DNA of 64,000 bases from Trypanosoma brucei gambiense DAL972 (lineage: Eukaryota; Euglenozoa; Kinetoplastea; Trypanosomatida; Trypanosomatidae). This document shows, one piece after another, positions 18,835-29,797 of the stretch (its first letter is position 1; every line of letters starts with the position of its first letter). The notes beneath the pieces were generated by a model. That model ran no database searches, was not told where the DNA came from, and was given only the letters and a program-made list of their open reading frames with translations. The translations under genes and the position numbers were made by a program. Where the stretch lies: positions 259,749 to 323,748 of the forward strand of contig NC_026735.1 of assembly GCF_000210295.1 (NCBI RefSeq), in the 5' to 3' direction.

Positions 18835-21800
18835 ATGTCTGATGCGTCCGTTAATGACGTCGCACGTGTGGAATCGGCGGGCGCCAATCGCCTACAGGAA
18901 ATAGCACAGTTCGATGAAGTGCGACAAGATAATCTTAATTTTGAGTACTATGAGCGCCAGTTCCAGGAGGTGCTTATGAGCCTTGAGAACGACGAGGTGC
19001 TCGCCACTTTCCGAACTGAATACGCGTCCCTCTACCACTCTTTCCTGAAGAGTCACGATGGTGAGTCACGCCTGTTGAAGAAGTGCATCGAGCTGCAAGC
19101 GGACATCGACACCTGCTCATCTAAGCTGGTTACTGCGGATGAGCTTTCCCGTGGCGACAAGAACACCATCGATACCCTTCGAATTGAGATTGAGAAGACG
19201 CGGAAGAAAATTGATGTCACAAAGGAGCGTGAGGCGGCTCTGAAGGACAAAGTAGCTGCCCTTCGGCGGGAACTGCGGGACTTGGAGGAAAAGTCGCATT
19301 TGCAGGTCGAGTTGACGTCACAGAAGGCAGCAATGCAGAGCCTGCAGCGCACTCTTGAAACTGTGACGAAAGAGCGTGAATTGCAAGCGCTTCAGTTGAG
19401 TTCTCTGAGGCAGGATTACTCTTTGTTAGAGAAGAGAATGGAGCGCCTGCGAGAAGTTAAGGATTCAGGGGATATGGAGCTTCAGAAGATGCGGAGTGCA
19501 ATTGATGAGAAACAAGAGGAGGCTGATGTCCATAAGGCGCTCAGGCTACGCAAGGAGGAGGAACTTCGTGAGTTGCGACAGGACATTACCCAACGTGCTG
19601 CTTCCGTTCAGGAGCGCCAGACTGCGATTGAAAAATTGACGGAGGAAAGCAGTCAGCATAATGTAGACACAAAGAGAACTTTAGATGAAATAAACCGACT
19701 CTCCCAGGTTTACCAGCAGCTCTCGCAACAGTTGCAACATGTTAACCAAACGAGTCAGGTATGTAATGAAGAGAATGACACCCTCCAGCGGCGTGTGAAT
19801 GACTTGTTGGAGGCACTCAAGGCGGCGGAAGTTGAACTTAAATCTGTTAACCGCGTTCACAAGCGGGAGCTGAAGGTTCTGGAGGCTGCTCGACGCCGCA
19901 ACGCCGTTGCGACAAACCGCAGAGCGGAAGCGGAGGCCAACCTCTCGGCCCTTCAAATGGAGCTTCGTATGAGGGAAGATCAACTTGCGGCGGCGCTGGT
20001 TGCGATCGAGGCGGAGGAAAAGCACATTGCTCTCTTATTGAACCAGCGCAACTCGCTGCACAGGGATATACTTAATACTGTGTCAAGGAAGCAGCAGCAG
20101 ATCATATTCCTAGACGAGAGACGGTCAACCCTCCACCATCTGGAGTATGAATTACATGCCTTTGTTGAGCATGCACAGCAGCAAAATGAAAAAATATTTA
20201 AACTCTCACGCGAGTGCGATTCTTATGAAAATGTTATCCAAACAGATGCTGTGCACTGCGCAAACATTATGTGTGAGGTGCAGTTGAGAGAGTCCCAGCT
20301 GGAGGAGTTGAATCAAAACTTGAAGGATGTAGATGTAAGGCTCCAGCAGCAGCAGGGCCTCCTGGAGGCCATGGTACGGGAACGCAGTGTCTATAGCAAG
20401 CATTACATTCAGTTATGTTCGAGTGTGGCTGAAATTTCACAGGGATTTAAATCCGTTCTCATGCAAATAAAGCAAATACAGGAGGAGATACAGCGCCGAG
20501 AGCGTCGGAAACGTGTGGAGGACGCCGTGATTGAGAAGCTTTCTATCCAACAGAAAAATATAGCGGGTCGAATAGCGCGGTTGCAGCGTCTCACCGAGAA
20601 GCGCGCTCACTCCGTGCGACAGTTTAACTATGAAGTGAACCGCCTTGGTGAAATTGCTGTGCAGGGAGAAGAAGAGGTGTTGCGCCAGCGCCGCCGTTGC
20701 CACGCCGTTCAGAAGGAACGTGATACGCTTGAGTATCAGGTGGTACAGCGTGATTCGGAGCTGCTGGATCTCTACAAGAAATTGCAGGTACAAAGAACTG
20801 TACTGGACAGGGGTAGTGAAATTTATCAGGGGCGCCTTCAGACAATTCAACACCTTCAGCAGCAAATTGGTCAGGTCAGCGGTGAACTTGCCCGGCTTCG
20901 AAAGTTTGCTTCACGACTTCCCGAGTTGCGTGTGAAGGTGAACACCGCTGCGCGTGATCTTCGGCGGGAGCAGTTGCGTGTTGAAGCACTGATGCAGGAA
21001 TGCGTGCGTCCCATGAATATTCATCCCAACCACCAACTCTCATGGTCCGAGCCCGAAGTCTATGCGCTGACGGAGAAGGTTAACCACCTCCAGCGAGAGC
21101 TGGTGACGCGACACGCAGAGTTAGCAGAGAAGGAGGATCTCATTCGATCCAGAGAACAGAGTTACCTAAAGTACAAAGCAGAGGTAGCTCGGCAGGTTGG
21201 ACCGGAGATGGCGGAGCAAATAGCGGTGTATCAAGGCAACCTTGCCAAAAAGACGGGGCAGATGCGGGCCATGATGCAGAGTCTCAAGTACTTCCGCGAG
21301 CAAACGGAGATGTACCAGGAACGATACAATGAGCTTCATGCTACGTTAGACAGACTCGCTGAAGAGTACATTGAGTCAAGGCAGAGGAGTGGATATAACA
21401 CAACACAACTTTCCACAAGGGATGGAGGCCGACGTAGTAACTGTGAGGATGCAGATGCTACAAGTGCTGAAGATGTGTACAAGGGTTTTGTGGCACCACC
21501 CCACTCAACTCCTAGTGAAGAAGCACCGAAGCGGTTGACAGGTAGTGCATCCACGACGGAGGGTGTAGGGACTGGCGCATTGCAACCACAACATTCATCA
21601 CCGGCGCTACCAGAAGCTGAGATACAGAAGGTGGTGGTGGAAGAAGTGGTGGAAGAGTTTGGGGGTGCAGATGTTGCAAGTGCTGAAGATGTGTACAAGG
21701 GTTTTGTGGCATCTCCCCACTCAACTCTTAGTGAAGAAGCACCGAAGCAGTTAACTGGTAGTGCATCCACAACGGAGGGTGTAGGGACTGACGCATTGCA

Positions 21801-21933
21801 ACCACAACATTCATCACCGGCGCTACCAGAAGCTGAGGATGGTGAAGCTGAAATACAGAAGGCAGTGGTGGAAGAGGTGGTGGAAGAGTTTGGGGATGAG
21901 GAGGATCAGACACCGGGAGAGGAGGGTAAGTGA
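18835..21933 (+). CDS. CFAP58: Cilia/flagella protein CFAP58 (CCDC147/FAP189-like)
   Basis: A 1,032-residue protein that is nearly all coiled coil from about 80 to 860. Resemblance to CFAP58, a conserved axoneme-associated protein needed for motile cilia, shows at both ends: the N-terminal FEYYERQFQEVLMSL...TFRTEYASLYHSFLKS...LLKKCIELQADI region, and the C-terminal block with ARQVGPEMAEQIAVYQGNL, which matches a signature of that family (ARQpGPEaaEQ). The LYKKLQVQRTVLDRGSEIYQGRL segment also fits. In a trypanosome this predicts a flagellar location. The tail after about residue 870 is not part of the family: it is two near-identical tandem copies of a 72-residue Pro/Ser/Glu-rich unit. The start is the ATG at 18835, after the AG at 18788-18789. 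Confidence 0.85.
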   Translation: MSDASVNDVARVESAGANRLQEIAQFDEVRQDNLNFEYYERQFQEVLMSLENDEVLATFRTEYASLYHSFLKSHDGESRLLKKCIELQADIDTCSSKLVTADELSRGDKNTIDTLRIEIEKTRKKIDVTKEREAALKDKVAALRRELRDLEEKSHLQVELTSQKAAMQSLQRTLETVTKERELQALQLSSLRQDYSLLEKRMERLREVKDSGDMELQKMRSAIDEKQEEADVHKALRLRKEEELRELRQDITQRAASVQERQTAIEKLTEESSQHNVDTKRTLDEINRLSQVYQQLSQQLQHVNQTSQVCNEENDTLQRRVNDLLEALKAAEVELKSVNRVHKRELKVLEAARRRNAVATNRRAEAEANLSALQMELRMREDQLAAALVAIEAEEKHIALLLNQRNSLHRDILNTVSRKQQQIIFLDERRSTLHHLEYELHAFVEHAQQQNEKIFKLSRECDSYENVIQTDAVHCANIMCEVQLRESQLEELNQNLKDVDVRLQQQQGLLEAMVRERSVYSKHYIQLCSSVAEISQGFKSVLMQIKQIQEEIQRRERRKRVEDAVIEKLSIQQKNIAGRIARLQRLTEKRAHSVRQFNYEVNRLGEIAVQGEEEVLRQRRRCHAVQKERDTLEYQVVQRDSELLDLYKKLQVQRTVLDRGSEIYQGRLQTIQHLQQQIGQVSGELARLRKFASRLPELRVKVNTAARDLRREQLRVEALMQECVRPMNIHPNHQLSWSEPEVYALTEKVNHLQRELVTRHAELAEKEDLIRSREQSYLKYKAEVARQVGPEMAEQIAVYQGNLAKKTGQMRAMMQSLKYFREQTEMYQERYNELHATLDRLAEEYIESRQRSGYNTTQLSTRDGGRRSNCEDADATSAEDVYKGFVAPPHSTPSEEAPKRLTGSASTTEGVGTGALQPQHSSPALPEAEIQKVVVEEVVEEFGGADVASAEDVYKGFVASPHSTLSEEAPKQLTGSASTTEGVGTDALQPQHSSPALPEAEDGEAEIQKAVVEEVVEEFGDEEDQTPGEEGK
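21463..21906 (+). repeat. In-frame tandem repeat, 216 bp unit (72 codons), two copies
   Basis: The unit starting at 21463 is repeated from 21679 with only a few changes and a small in-frame insertion near 21838. It encodes the acidic Ser/Pro-rich tail of the CFAP58 homologue, including SAEDVYKGFVA and VVVEEVVEEFG in each copy. Near-identity at DNA level indicates recent duplication, and the period is a multiple of three. Confidence 0.9.
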
Positions 21934-22612
21934 GCACACTGCTGTGAAGAAGGTAGTGATTCTCCGTATGCTCCGTAGAGTAGATGCTTCATCAATTATG
22001 TCAATGTACATTCCGTGGTGGAACGCGGTGACAGTCCGGGTGAGGAGGATGAGGGCGATGTTAAAGACGGTGTAGGGGGTGTATTTTCAATGGCCTATGC
22101 GGGCTTTTCCTCTTTATTATGTCGAATATTATGCACAGGTGGGGGAAGCGAGGAAAAGTTCTGTGCCATTCTCTCTTTTGCGTGTCTAATTTTCGCGTTT
22201 ATTCCCAATTATCGTTTGCTGTAGCTGGCCGCGTGTTATAAAAATGAAGAGCCTGGTGTTGTGTTCGCCGAACACGCTTAGTTGCTTCGTGCTCGTTTAT
22301 TAAAGCGAAATTTGTGGCTGACTCCCATTTTCACAACTTTCTGTTTTTTCATTCTCTTTTTGTTTTTTGTGCGTGTTTTTTTGCTTCCCCTTTTTGTCGC
22401 ATTTTTGGGGATCAGCCGTCGAAATATCGATCGTGTTTCCGAGTCTTGTCGGTGCCCGTGCGGAGTAGCAAAAGGGAACACTTGACATCTTTTGGTCCAT
22501 AGACAAGAAAGGAAGTGCACAGCAAGGAGGGAATCAAGGAGTCAACTGACAAAGGTAATCCTACCGCTGAAACTGACGAAAAAAAAAGAGGGAGACAAAA
22601 TAAGCGGAAAGG
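21934..22612 (+). other. Intergenic region
   Basis: No convincing ORF is seen. T-rich tracts at 22340-22400 and the A-rich stretch 22580-22590 are notable. AG dinucleotides just upstream of the HSP78 start could serve as splice acceptors. Confidence 0.5.
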
Positions 22613-25051
22613 ATGCGAAAGCTGGGTTCGGGTGGCCGTGGTGTGTGGGCAAACAGCTTGACGACAAAACGTACCGTGCAGGTCGGGGGCTATTCGGCTG
22701 TTTCGCTACTACCTTCTACAACCCCTTTGTGTAATGGGTTAAGTACCTTGTTTGGTGTGCAACGGCGCTTTCAGTCCAGTGTTACGCCATGGGGTGGTCA
22801 ACAAGGTGGGGGGAGTGGCAGCAACAGCAACAGTAACACTCAACAGCAACAGGGCCGGGCATGGGTAAACCCACAGGCAGTGCCCCCTGGTGAGTTTCTA
22901 AACAAATATGCCCGCAATTTGACGGAAGAGGCTCGCATGGGACGCCTGGACCCCATTATTGGCAGAGAGGAAATTATCCGCCGTACCATTCAAGTATTGA
23001 GTCGCCGAACGAAAAATAACCCCGTTCTTATCGGAGAACCTGGCGTTGGGAAGACAGCCATTGTGGAAGGATTGGCCCAACGTATTGTCAGTGGCGAAGT
23101 ACCGGAGAGTATCAAGGATAAGAAAGTGTTCTCGCTAGACATGGGCTCTTTAGTTGCTGGTGCGAAGTTCCGTGGTGAGTTTGAGGAGCGGCTGAAGGGT
23201 GTGCTAAAGGACACAATTGAGTCGCAGGGGAAAGTTATTCTTTTCATTGACGAGTTGCACACCCTCGTTGGGGCGGGGGCATCCGGTGACGGATCCATGG
23301 ACGCGGCGAACCTCCTGAAGCCTTCACTCGCCCGTGGTGAGCTTCATTGCGTCGGTGCCACCACTTTGGATGAATACAAGCGTCACATCGAGAAGGATGC
23401 CGCTCTAGCTCGCCGCTTTCAGTCTGTCCTCGTGACTGAGCCCACGGTTGAGGAAACCATCTCCGTGCTACGTGGCATTAAGGAAAAATATGAGGCCCAC
23501 CATGGGTGTCTCATTAAGGACGAGGCCCTCGTTTACGCAGCGGTTAATTCCCATCGATACCTCTCAGAGAGGCGGCTACCCGACAAGGCTATCGACCTTA
23601 TCGACGAGGCAGCAAGTCGGCTGCGACTTCAGCAGGAGTCCAAACCGGAGCAGCTTGATAGCGTGGGACGTGAGCTTGTCCGCCTAAAGATTGAAGCTGA
23701 AGCAGTGAAGAAAGATAAGGATGAGCTGGGAAAGGCGAAACTGACGCAGCTCTACAACCGCATTGAGGAGAGGCAGAAGGAGTATGATGCATTGGAAGAG
23801 CGCTGGAAGAAGGAGAAGGCCATGTTCGACCGCATCAAGAAACGAACGGAGGACTTGGATGTTCTTCGCCACCACTACGAGCAGGCGCGAGCGGAGGGTG
23901 ATTTTGCCAAGGCATCCGAAATATTGCATGGAAGGATACCTGCTCTGAAGAAAGAAATTGATGCGGATAAGCAGGCAACTCGCACTGAAAACTTCCTTAC
24001 GCATGACTCCGTTACCGCTGATGACATTGCTCAGGTCATTGCCCGTGCCACTGGCATTCCCGTTGCACAACTTATGACAGGTGAGAGGGAGAAGCTCATC
24101 ACCATGGACAAGGAGCTTCGTCAGAGGGTTCTTGGCCAAGACGAGGCGATTGCCACTATTACCAACGTTGTGCGCATTTCTCGTGCTGGCCTCCACGCAC
24201 ACAAGCGTCCACTTGGCTCCTTCCTATTTCTTGGCCCAACTGGTGTGGGAAAAACCGAGATATGCAAACAACTGGCGAGGTTTCTATTCGATGATGAATC
24301 TTTCATATGCCGCATTGATATGAGCGAGTACATGGAACGACATGCGGTTCACCGTCTTATTGGAGCACCCCCGGGATATGTTGGCTATGAAGAAGGTGGT
24401 GAACTCACCGAGTCGGTGCGACGCCGCCCGTACCAAATTGTCCTTTTTGATGAGTTCGAGAAGGCGCACCCGAGTGTATCGAATATCCTCCTTCAAGTCC
24501 TTGACGAAGGTCACCTTACGGACAGTCATGGCCGGCGTGTGGATTTCAAGAACACTATCATTATTCTCACGTCAAACATTGGAGCTGACGCCATTGCTGC
24601 GCTGCCAGAGGGTTGTCCATCCTCGAAGGCGATGCCATCTGTCATGCAGCAGGTGAGACAGCGCATGACACCAGAGTTTATCAACCGCTTGGATGATATT
24701 GTTATGTTCAATCGACTTGGCAAGGCTGAGACTCGAAAGATTGTTGATCTCCTCTTTGCACATGTACAGTCAATGTTGGACGACCAGGAGATTAAGCTGG
24801 AGGTGAGCTCTGATGTGTTTGAATGGTTTGGGACGAATGGTTACAGCCCAGTCTACGGCGCTCGCCCACTTAAGCGGCTCGTACAGTCCGAATTATTAAA
24901 CCGGTTGGCGATTATGCTGTTGGACGGTCGGATTCGGGAGAAGGAAACCGTGAAGGTGGAAATGCGTGATGGAGAGGTATTTGTGCATCAGAACCATGAC
25001 GCCGTGCGCCCAGTGGATGCCGCAGACCTGGGTCCGCAACTCACAGAATGA
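22613..25051 (+). CDS. HSP78: Mitochondrial ClpB-type AAA+ disaggregase HSP78
   Basis: An 812-residue class I Clp/Hsp100 ATPase. The N-terminal 55-80 residues are Arg/Ser/Thr-rich with few acidic residues and then Gly/Gln/Asn-rich, as in a mitochondrial presequence and linker. NBD1 follows directly: Walker A GEPGVGKT at 141-148 and Walker [13 protein letters not shown] middle coiled-coil domain (about 330-470) marks ClpB rather than ClpA/C. NBD2 has Walker A GPTGVGKT at 541-548, Walker [12 protein letters not shown], and the ASP-type C-terminus ([11 protein letters not shown]). It lacks the Clp N-domain, as does yeast Hsp78, which is of nearly equal length. It should rescue aggregated matrix proteins together with mitochondrial Hsp70. 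No IGF/L loop for ClpP binding was noticed, consistent with a disaggregase. Confidence 0.95.
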   Translation: MRKLGSGGRGVWANSLTTKRTVQVGGYSAVSLLPSTTPLCNGLSTLFGVQRRFQSSVTPWGGQQGGGSGSNSNSNTQQQQGRAWVNPQAVPPGEFLNKYARNLTEEARMGRLDPIIGREEIIRRTIQVLSRRTKNNPVLIGEPGVGKTAIVEGLAQRIVSGEVPESIKDKKVFSLDMGSLVAGAKFRGEFEERLKGVLKDTIESQGKVILFIDELHTLVGAGASGDGSMDAANLLKPSLARGELHCVGATTLDEYKRHIEKDAALARRFQSVLVTEPTVEETISVLRGIKEKYEAHHGCLIKDEALVYAAVNSHRYLSERRLPDKAIDLIDEAASRLRLQQESKPEQLDSVGRELVRLKIEAEAVKKDKDELGKAKLTQLYNRIEERQKEYDALEERWKKEKAMFDRIKKRTEDLDVLRHHYEQARAEGDFAKASEILHGRIPALKKEIDADKQATRTENFLTHDSVTADDIAQVIARATGIPVAQLMTGEREKLITMDKELRQRVLGQDEAIATITNVVRISRAGLHAHKRPLGSFLFLGPTGVGKTEICKQLARFLFDDESFICRIDMSEYMERHAVHRLIGAPPGYVGYEEGGELTESVRRRPYQIVLFDEFEKAHPSVSNILLQVLDEGHLTDSHGRRVDFKNTIIILTSNIGADAIAALPEGCPSSKAMPSVMQQVRQRMTPEFINRLDDIVMFNRLGKAETRKIVDLLFAHVQSMLDDQEIKLEVSSDVFEWFGTNGYSPVYGARPLKRLVQSELLNRLAIMLLDGRIREKETVKVEMRDGEVFVHQNHDAVRPVDAADLGPQLTE

Positions 25052-25833
25052 ACCTGCCACCTTCCTCCTACATAAAAGGAAGGCTTGATTGCAAAAAACA
25101 AAACAAAACAAAACAGGATCATGACTAGGATGGCGAGGTCAGTTCCCTCAAAAGAGTGCAGGACAGTCAAAAGTTGGTGGAGGTACTCCGTGTTCGGTAG
25201 TTCACTATTATTATTATTGTTACTGTTATTATCATTATTATTATTATTACCGTTATGGGTCATTACTATATTATTATTTGGTCCGTTCGTGCATACGACT
25301 CTGCGTGAGTGACTGAGTGAATGAGCTTTGTGCTTTTGTGTGTGTATGTGGGGGGTGGGTGGGTGGGTGAGTGCTTGGGAAAGATATCATTTTCGCATTC
25401 CTGGTAGGTCATAATACTGACTCACCTTATCTTACCTTACCTTGTAGGTGAGAGAAAAGAAACAAAATAGGTTTCTTCATTTTCTTTCACTTTGTTCGTA
25501 CCCCGGCACCGCTCTTTCTCTTGCTCTCTTTCCCTGTCTCTTGCACATCTCTCTGTGTGTTTTCTTTCATTACCCGGTGTGTTCGTGGGTAAAATTAGTT
25601 TGCACATAAGACGTTTCTAATTATTCGCGCACGAGCAGGAATATTTCTTTCCCTTGAGGGGCGTGAGGGAATGGTATTTTGCCACCCATACATTCCAAAT
25701 CTCGTTTTTTGTGCGTGTTTCTCATTACCATTGCCACTACCATTATCTCCATTTTTGGGCACCATTTCTCTTTTTCTCTTTTTCTTTCCTCTTTATTACT
25801 TTTATTTCTCGCCTGTTGCTGAAGTGACGGTAA
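25052..25833 (+). other. Intergenic region, (TTA/TTAT) and CT-rich tracts
   Basis: It holds an AAAAC repeat (25094-25114), TTATTATTATTG-type repeats (25205-25265), a GGGT repeat near 25350, and repeated ACCTTATCTTACCTTACCTT (25423-25445). A long pyrimidine tract at 25766-25818 runs into AG at 25822-25823, a good acceptor for the following small ORF. Confidence 0.55.
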
Positions 25834-26037
25834 ATGTTGGAGTCTGACACGCAGTTTCCCTCCGCTACAGATATAAAAACTGTTGCGTCCCTTACGGAAG
25901 TGGATGGACAAGTGATAACCTTCGCACAGCTGCGTGCAAACCGCTTGAAGGCGCACAAATTGCTTGACAATGTGGAGGAACTGCTGCGGATTGCGGAGGA
26001 GATCAAATGGGCATTTATGTGGGTTTCCACTTCTTAA
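25834..26037 (+). CDS. Small unrecognised ORF, 67 codons
   Basis: A short acidic-helical product with no membrane segment, no signal peptide and no cysteines. It includes the likely helix FAQLRANRLKAHKLLDNVEELLRIAEEI... near its C-terminus. Support for it being real: it starts with ATG only about 11 nt after an AG preceded by a strong pyrimidine tract, its composition is balanced rather than low-complexity (unlike the rest of the spacer), and without it the spacer between HSP78 and the desaturase would be 1.8 kb. I do not recognise a family. It could be a small coiled-coil subunit of a larger complex. Confidence 0.5.
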   Translation: MLESDTQFPSATDIKTVASLTEVDGQVITFAQLRANRLKAHKLLDNVEELLRIAEEIKWAFMWVSTS

Positions 26038-26857
26038 AAGAAAATAACAACAACAGCAATAACATAAAAAATAAAATGAAAAAAAAAATAAATAAAAGTG
26101 CCAACCGTTTCATTCGGGTTATGGTGCTGCTGTGGCATTATGTCATATTTTCACTTTAGATACTCTTCAGCGGGTATCGACCTTCACATGCATACATGGG
26201 TGTAGTTACACAAAATTACACACAAACACACACACACAAAAAAAAAAAAAATAAATAAATAATGAAGGCGCACGTAAACGGCCGAAGAGGACGAAAGGCA
26301 CTCGGACAATTCTTTCGTGCCTCTGCTTCCACTTCCGTTTGTGCATTTCTCTTTTTTTTTTTTTTATGTTTGTGTGCTTGTGAAGGATGTGCATATGCAA
26401 ACGTTCTGCCTCCATGACTTCACTACACAATTTCTCACAGTACTCACGCAAATATATGCATTAATACACACACACACACACATACATACATTTATATATT
26501 TTTATGTATTCTCTTCGTGAAAGGAAAAAATTAGCGATGGAAAGTTTCCACTTGCTCTTTTGATGGGGTCATTATTTTTATATTCTTTTTTATTTTATTG
26601 CTGCTCTTTTTTTTATTCTTTCTTTTTTTTTTTTGATCCCCTCTTCCCCCTTTCCGTGTCTTTCTGTGCACTTTTTCCTTCTGGAAAAATTCAAAAAGAC
26701 TCAGAGGGGGAATAGAAGACGAAACAGCAACAACAAGGAGGCAGAAAGAAACAAAAAAGAAAACAGAAAGAAAGAAAAAGAGCCAGAGTAATAATAATTA
26801 ATAAATCACTGAAGGAACGGAAAGGCTCGAAACGAAAAAGAGGAGGAATATTTGGAG
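26038..26857 (+). other. Intergenic region
   Basis: It holds A-rich segments (26040-26095), an AC repeat (26220-26240), poly-T (26350-26366), ACACAC/ATACAT repeats (26466-26492), a long T-rich stretch (26565-26635), and a purine-rich end. ORFs here on both strands follow the simple repeats. No gene was seen. Confidence 0.55.
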
Positions 26858-28084
26858 ATGTTGCCTAAGCAACAGTTGGGAGGTTCTGTTTGCAACGCTT
26901 CCATAGAAACTGTCAACACGGAGGCCACAGATCCAAGTGAGGCTAAAAAGATTGTACTCAATGCAGGACGAAGTGAAAAGGTGAACGTTTATGTTCCACC
27001 TTCCACGCTTATGGTGCGGGATATTCAGGAGCAAATTCCTGCTGAATATTTCCAGCGCAGCATGTGGAGGAGCTTTAGCTACCTTAGCCGTGACATGTTT
27101 CAGCTTTTCCTCACATTCGTCATCATGTACAATTTTGTGCTTCCCATGCTGGACAGTTCCCTTCTGAATGCCGTTCCACCCGTGGCTTGGCTCTCCCGAG
27201 CTGCGGCATGGATGATATATTGGTTTGTACAAGGGCTTAATGGTACGGCTCTATGGGTTCTTGCACATGAATGTGGTCATCAGGCATTTTGCAATTCCCG
27301 TAGGGTAAACAACGCCGTGGGGATGATTCTTCACAGCGCTTTGCTTGTTCCGTATCACAGCTGGCGTCTTACTCATGGCACTCACCATAAACACACCAAT
27401 CATCTCACGAAGGACCTCGTTTTCGTACCTGTGCAGCGCTCAGCCGTGGGAGAGGCGGTGGAGGAGGCGCCCATTGTTATGTTGTGGAATATGGCACTAA
27501 TGTTCCTTTTTGGTTGGCCCATGCATTTGCTTGTCAACGTGGGTGGTCAGAAGTTTGATCGCTTCACTTCCCATTTTGACCCCAACGCACCGTTCTTTCG
27601 TCGCGCAGACTATAATAATGTTATGGTGTCGAATATGGGAGTGCTGCTTACATTGTCTATACTTGGTGCATGCAGTTGGAGTTTCGGTTTTGCCGTGGTG
27701 GTGCGCTGGTACCTCATTCCGTACCTTTGGGTAAATTTCTGGCTTGTGTACATTACGTACATGCAGCATTCGGATGTAAGGTTGCCGCACTATACGCATG
27801 ATCATTGGACATATGTGCGAGGCGCTGTCGCTGCGGTAGACAGAGATTTTGGTCCGTTACTGAACAGCTGGCTACATCACATTAATGATTCACATGTGGT
27901 GCATCATCTCTTCAGTCAGATGCCACATTATAATGCCATTGAGGTAACGAGGAAACATATTCGAGATATTCTTGGGGATTTGTACGTGACGGATGCGAAG
28001 CCGTTGCTGAAGTCCCTGGTGCATACATGGCGTGAGTGCCGTTATGTCGTCCCTTCGGAGGGGATCTGCATTTATCGCAGTTAA
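26858..28084 (+). CDS. Membrane fatty acid desaturase, FAD2-type oleate (delta-12) desaturase
   Basis: A 408-residue membrane-bound di-iron desaturase. The three histidine boxes are intact: HECGH at 137-141, HGTHH at 173-177 and HVVHH at 346-350. HECGHQAF and the HVVHHLFSQMPHYNA end are characteristic of the FAD2/delta-12 group rather than of front-end desaturases; there is no fused cytochrome b5 domain. Hydrophobic spans flank the boxes (about 75-130 and 215-300). The expected reaction is conversion of phospholipid-bound oleate to linoleate in the ER, using cytochrome b5 as electron donor. T. brucei is known to have such an oleate desaturase. The start is the ATG at 26858; two codons upstream the frame opens only with TTG. 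Exact regiospecificity is inferred. Confidence 0.92.
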   Translation: MLPKQQLGGSVCNASIETVNTEATDPSEAKKIVLNAGRSEKVNVYVPPSTLMVRDIQEQIPAEYFQRSMWRSFSYLSRDMFQLFLTFVIMYNFVLPMLDSSLLNAVPPVAWLSRAAAWMIYWFVQGLNGTALWVLAHECGHQAFCNSRRVNNAVGMILHSALLVPYHSWRLTHGTHHKHTNHLTKDLVFVPVQRSAVGEAVEEAPIVMLWNMALMFLFGWPMHLLVNVGGQKFDRFTSHFDPNAPFFRRADYNNVMVSNMGVLLTLSILGACSWSFGFAVVVRWYLIPYLWVNFWLVYITYMQHSDVRLPHYTHDHWTYVRGAVAAVDRDFGPLLNSWLHHINDSHVVHHLFSQMPHYNAIEVTRKHIRDILGDLYVTDAKPLLKSLVHTWRECRYVVPSEGICIYRS

Positions 28085-28794
28085 TTATTTCTTTTCTCAT
28101 CATTCCGTTCACGTGTGCGGACGGGATGGTGGGAAAAGTAATGGAAGGAGTGGGGAGGGTGAAGGAAAAAATAAATGAATAAATAAGAATTGCGCGTGTT
28201 TGTATTTGTGTTTCTGCTAAGGGTGTTAATAATAATAATAATAATGCATGGCTAAAATATAAGGGGTAAATTAGAAGGAAAGGGTGATCGGGGTGGGTGG
28301 AAGAAATTGTGTTCTGTTATCGGTAAGAATTGGTCGTATGACCACATAGACGGAAATTTGAGAAGAATAAAAAGAAAAAGCAAAAAAAAAACGAAGAAAA
28401 ATTCAGGAGATTAATGTGGGTAGCTCACGAAGGTTATTCTCATTGAAACTGAAGAAACAAAAGAAAACCAAAGCCCAAACAAAAAACAAACAAACAAAAA
28501 AAACGGAAACAACAAAAAGGAATAGCGAAGAGAGAATAGAGAAAGCGGGATAGTGGTATTAAAAAGAAGATTGGAAAAAAGGGCTAAAAAAAAAAAAGAT
28601 CAACTGAGGTAAGGAAGGAGGGAGAGAAAGTTGATACAAGGAGAGGAGAAACTATTCCTTATAACTGTAACCGTCAAAACTATATATTTTATTTATTTAT
28701 TTTTTATATGTTCGTACAAAGAGCATGTGTTTTAAGTTGTATCCCCACTCCGGTATATTTGTGAAGATATATATATATATATTTGTTTATTGAA

Positions 28795-28826
28795 TACAAA
28801 TACAAATACAAATACAAATACAAATA
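28795..28826. repeat. (ACAAAT)n microsatellite
   Basis: About five tandem copies of a six-base unit, flanked by AT-rich sequence on both sides. Confidence 0.85.
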
Positions 28827-29103
28827 AATATATACATATATATTATTCGTGACGGGCAGTGGAACCCCAATGAGGGAGGGGGATCGAATCACGCGCATTT
28901 GTGTGACGTTGACTCCGAAGGTTTTTTCCCTTTTTTTTTTTTTGCACATTTGCCCCTGTGTGCCCGTCTTTTTTTTTTTTTCGTCTTCAATTTTGTTTTT
29001 TGTTTTTGTGGATGTGAAATTTTGGGGGAGAGAAGGAAGAAGAGGAACCGGAAGAGGAAGAGAAAAGGGGGTGAGGAAACTAACTGGTGTGTGTGTGTGT
29101 GTG

Positions 29104-29299
29104 ATTATTGCGGTATCATTTAATTCCTTCTTTTGTGTTCTTTCTTTCTTTCTTTCTTTTTTTGTTTTTTTTTTTCAATTTTCCCTCCCCCCTTTTTTTT
29201 ATTCTGCTTTATTTTTCATTCGGTGCATTACAGCAATGATAGCGGTATGGGGGAGGGGCGAATAAAGGCATTACTTTTTTTTTTGGATTTTTTTTCCCC
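29104..29299 (+). repeat. 196-bp segment duplicated across the gap, left copy
   Basis: This segment recurs at 29400-29595, immediately after 100 N, with only about three differences. It is most simply an unmerged overlap between two contig ends. Confidence 0.85.
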
Positions 29300-29399
29300 N
29301 NNNNNNNNNNNNNNNNNNNNNNNNNNNNNNNNNNNNNNNNNNNNNNNNNNNNNNNNNNNNNNNNNNNNNNNNNNNNNNNNNNNNNNNNNNNNNNNNNNN
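29300..29399. other. Assembly gap (100 N)
   Basis: The length is exactly 100, a placeholder. Both edges are the two copies of the same 196-bp sequence, so the true gap may be zero or negative. Confidence 0.99.
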
Positions 29400-29595
29400 A
29401 TTATTGCGGTATCATTTAATTCCTTCTTTTGGGTTCTTTCTTTCTTTCTTTCTTTTTTTGTTTTTTTTTTTCAATTTTCCCTCCCCCCTTTTTTTTATTC
29501 TGCTTTATTTTTCATTCGGTGCATTACAGCAATGATAGCGGTATGGGGGAGGGGCGAGTAAAGGCATTACTTTTTTTTTTTGATTTTTTTTCCCC
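29400..29595 (+). repeat. 196-bp segment duplicated across the gap, right copy
   Basis: It corresponds base for base, with an offset of 296, to 29104-29299. It runs directly into the TTA microsatellite, the likely reason that assembly stopped here. Confidence 0.85.
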
Positions 29596-29606
29596 TTCCC
29601 TTTCCC

Positions 29607-29797
<191 letters not shown>

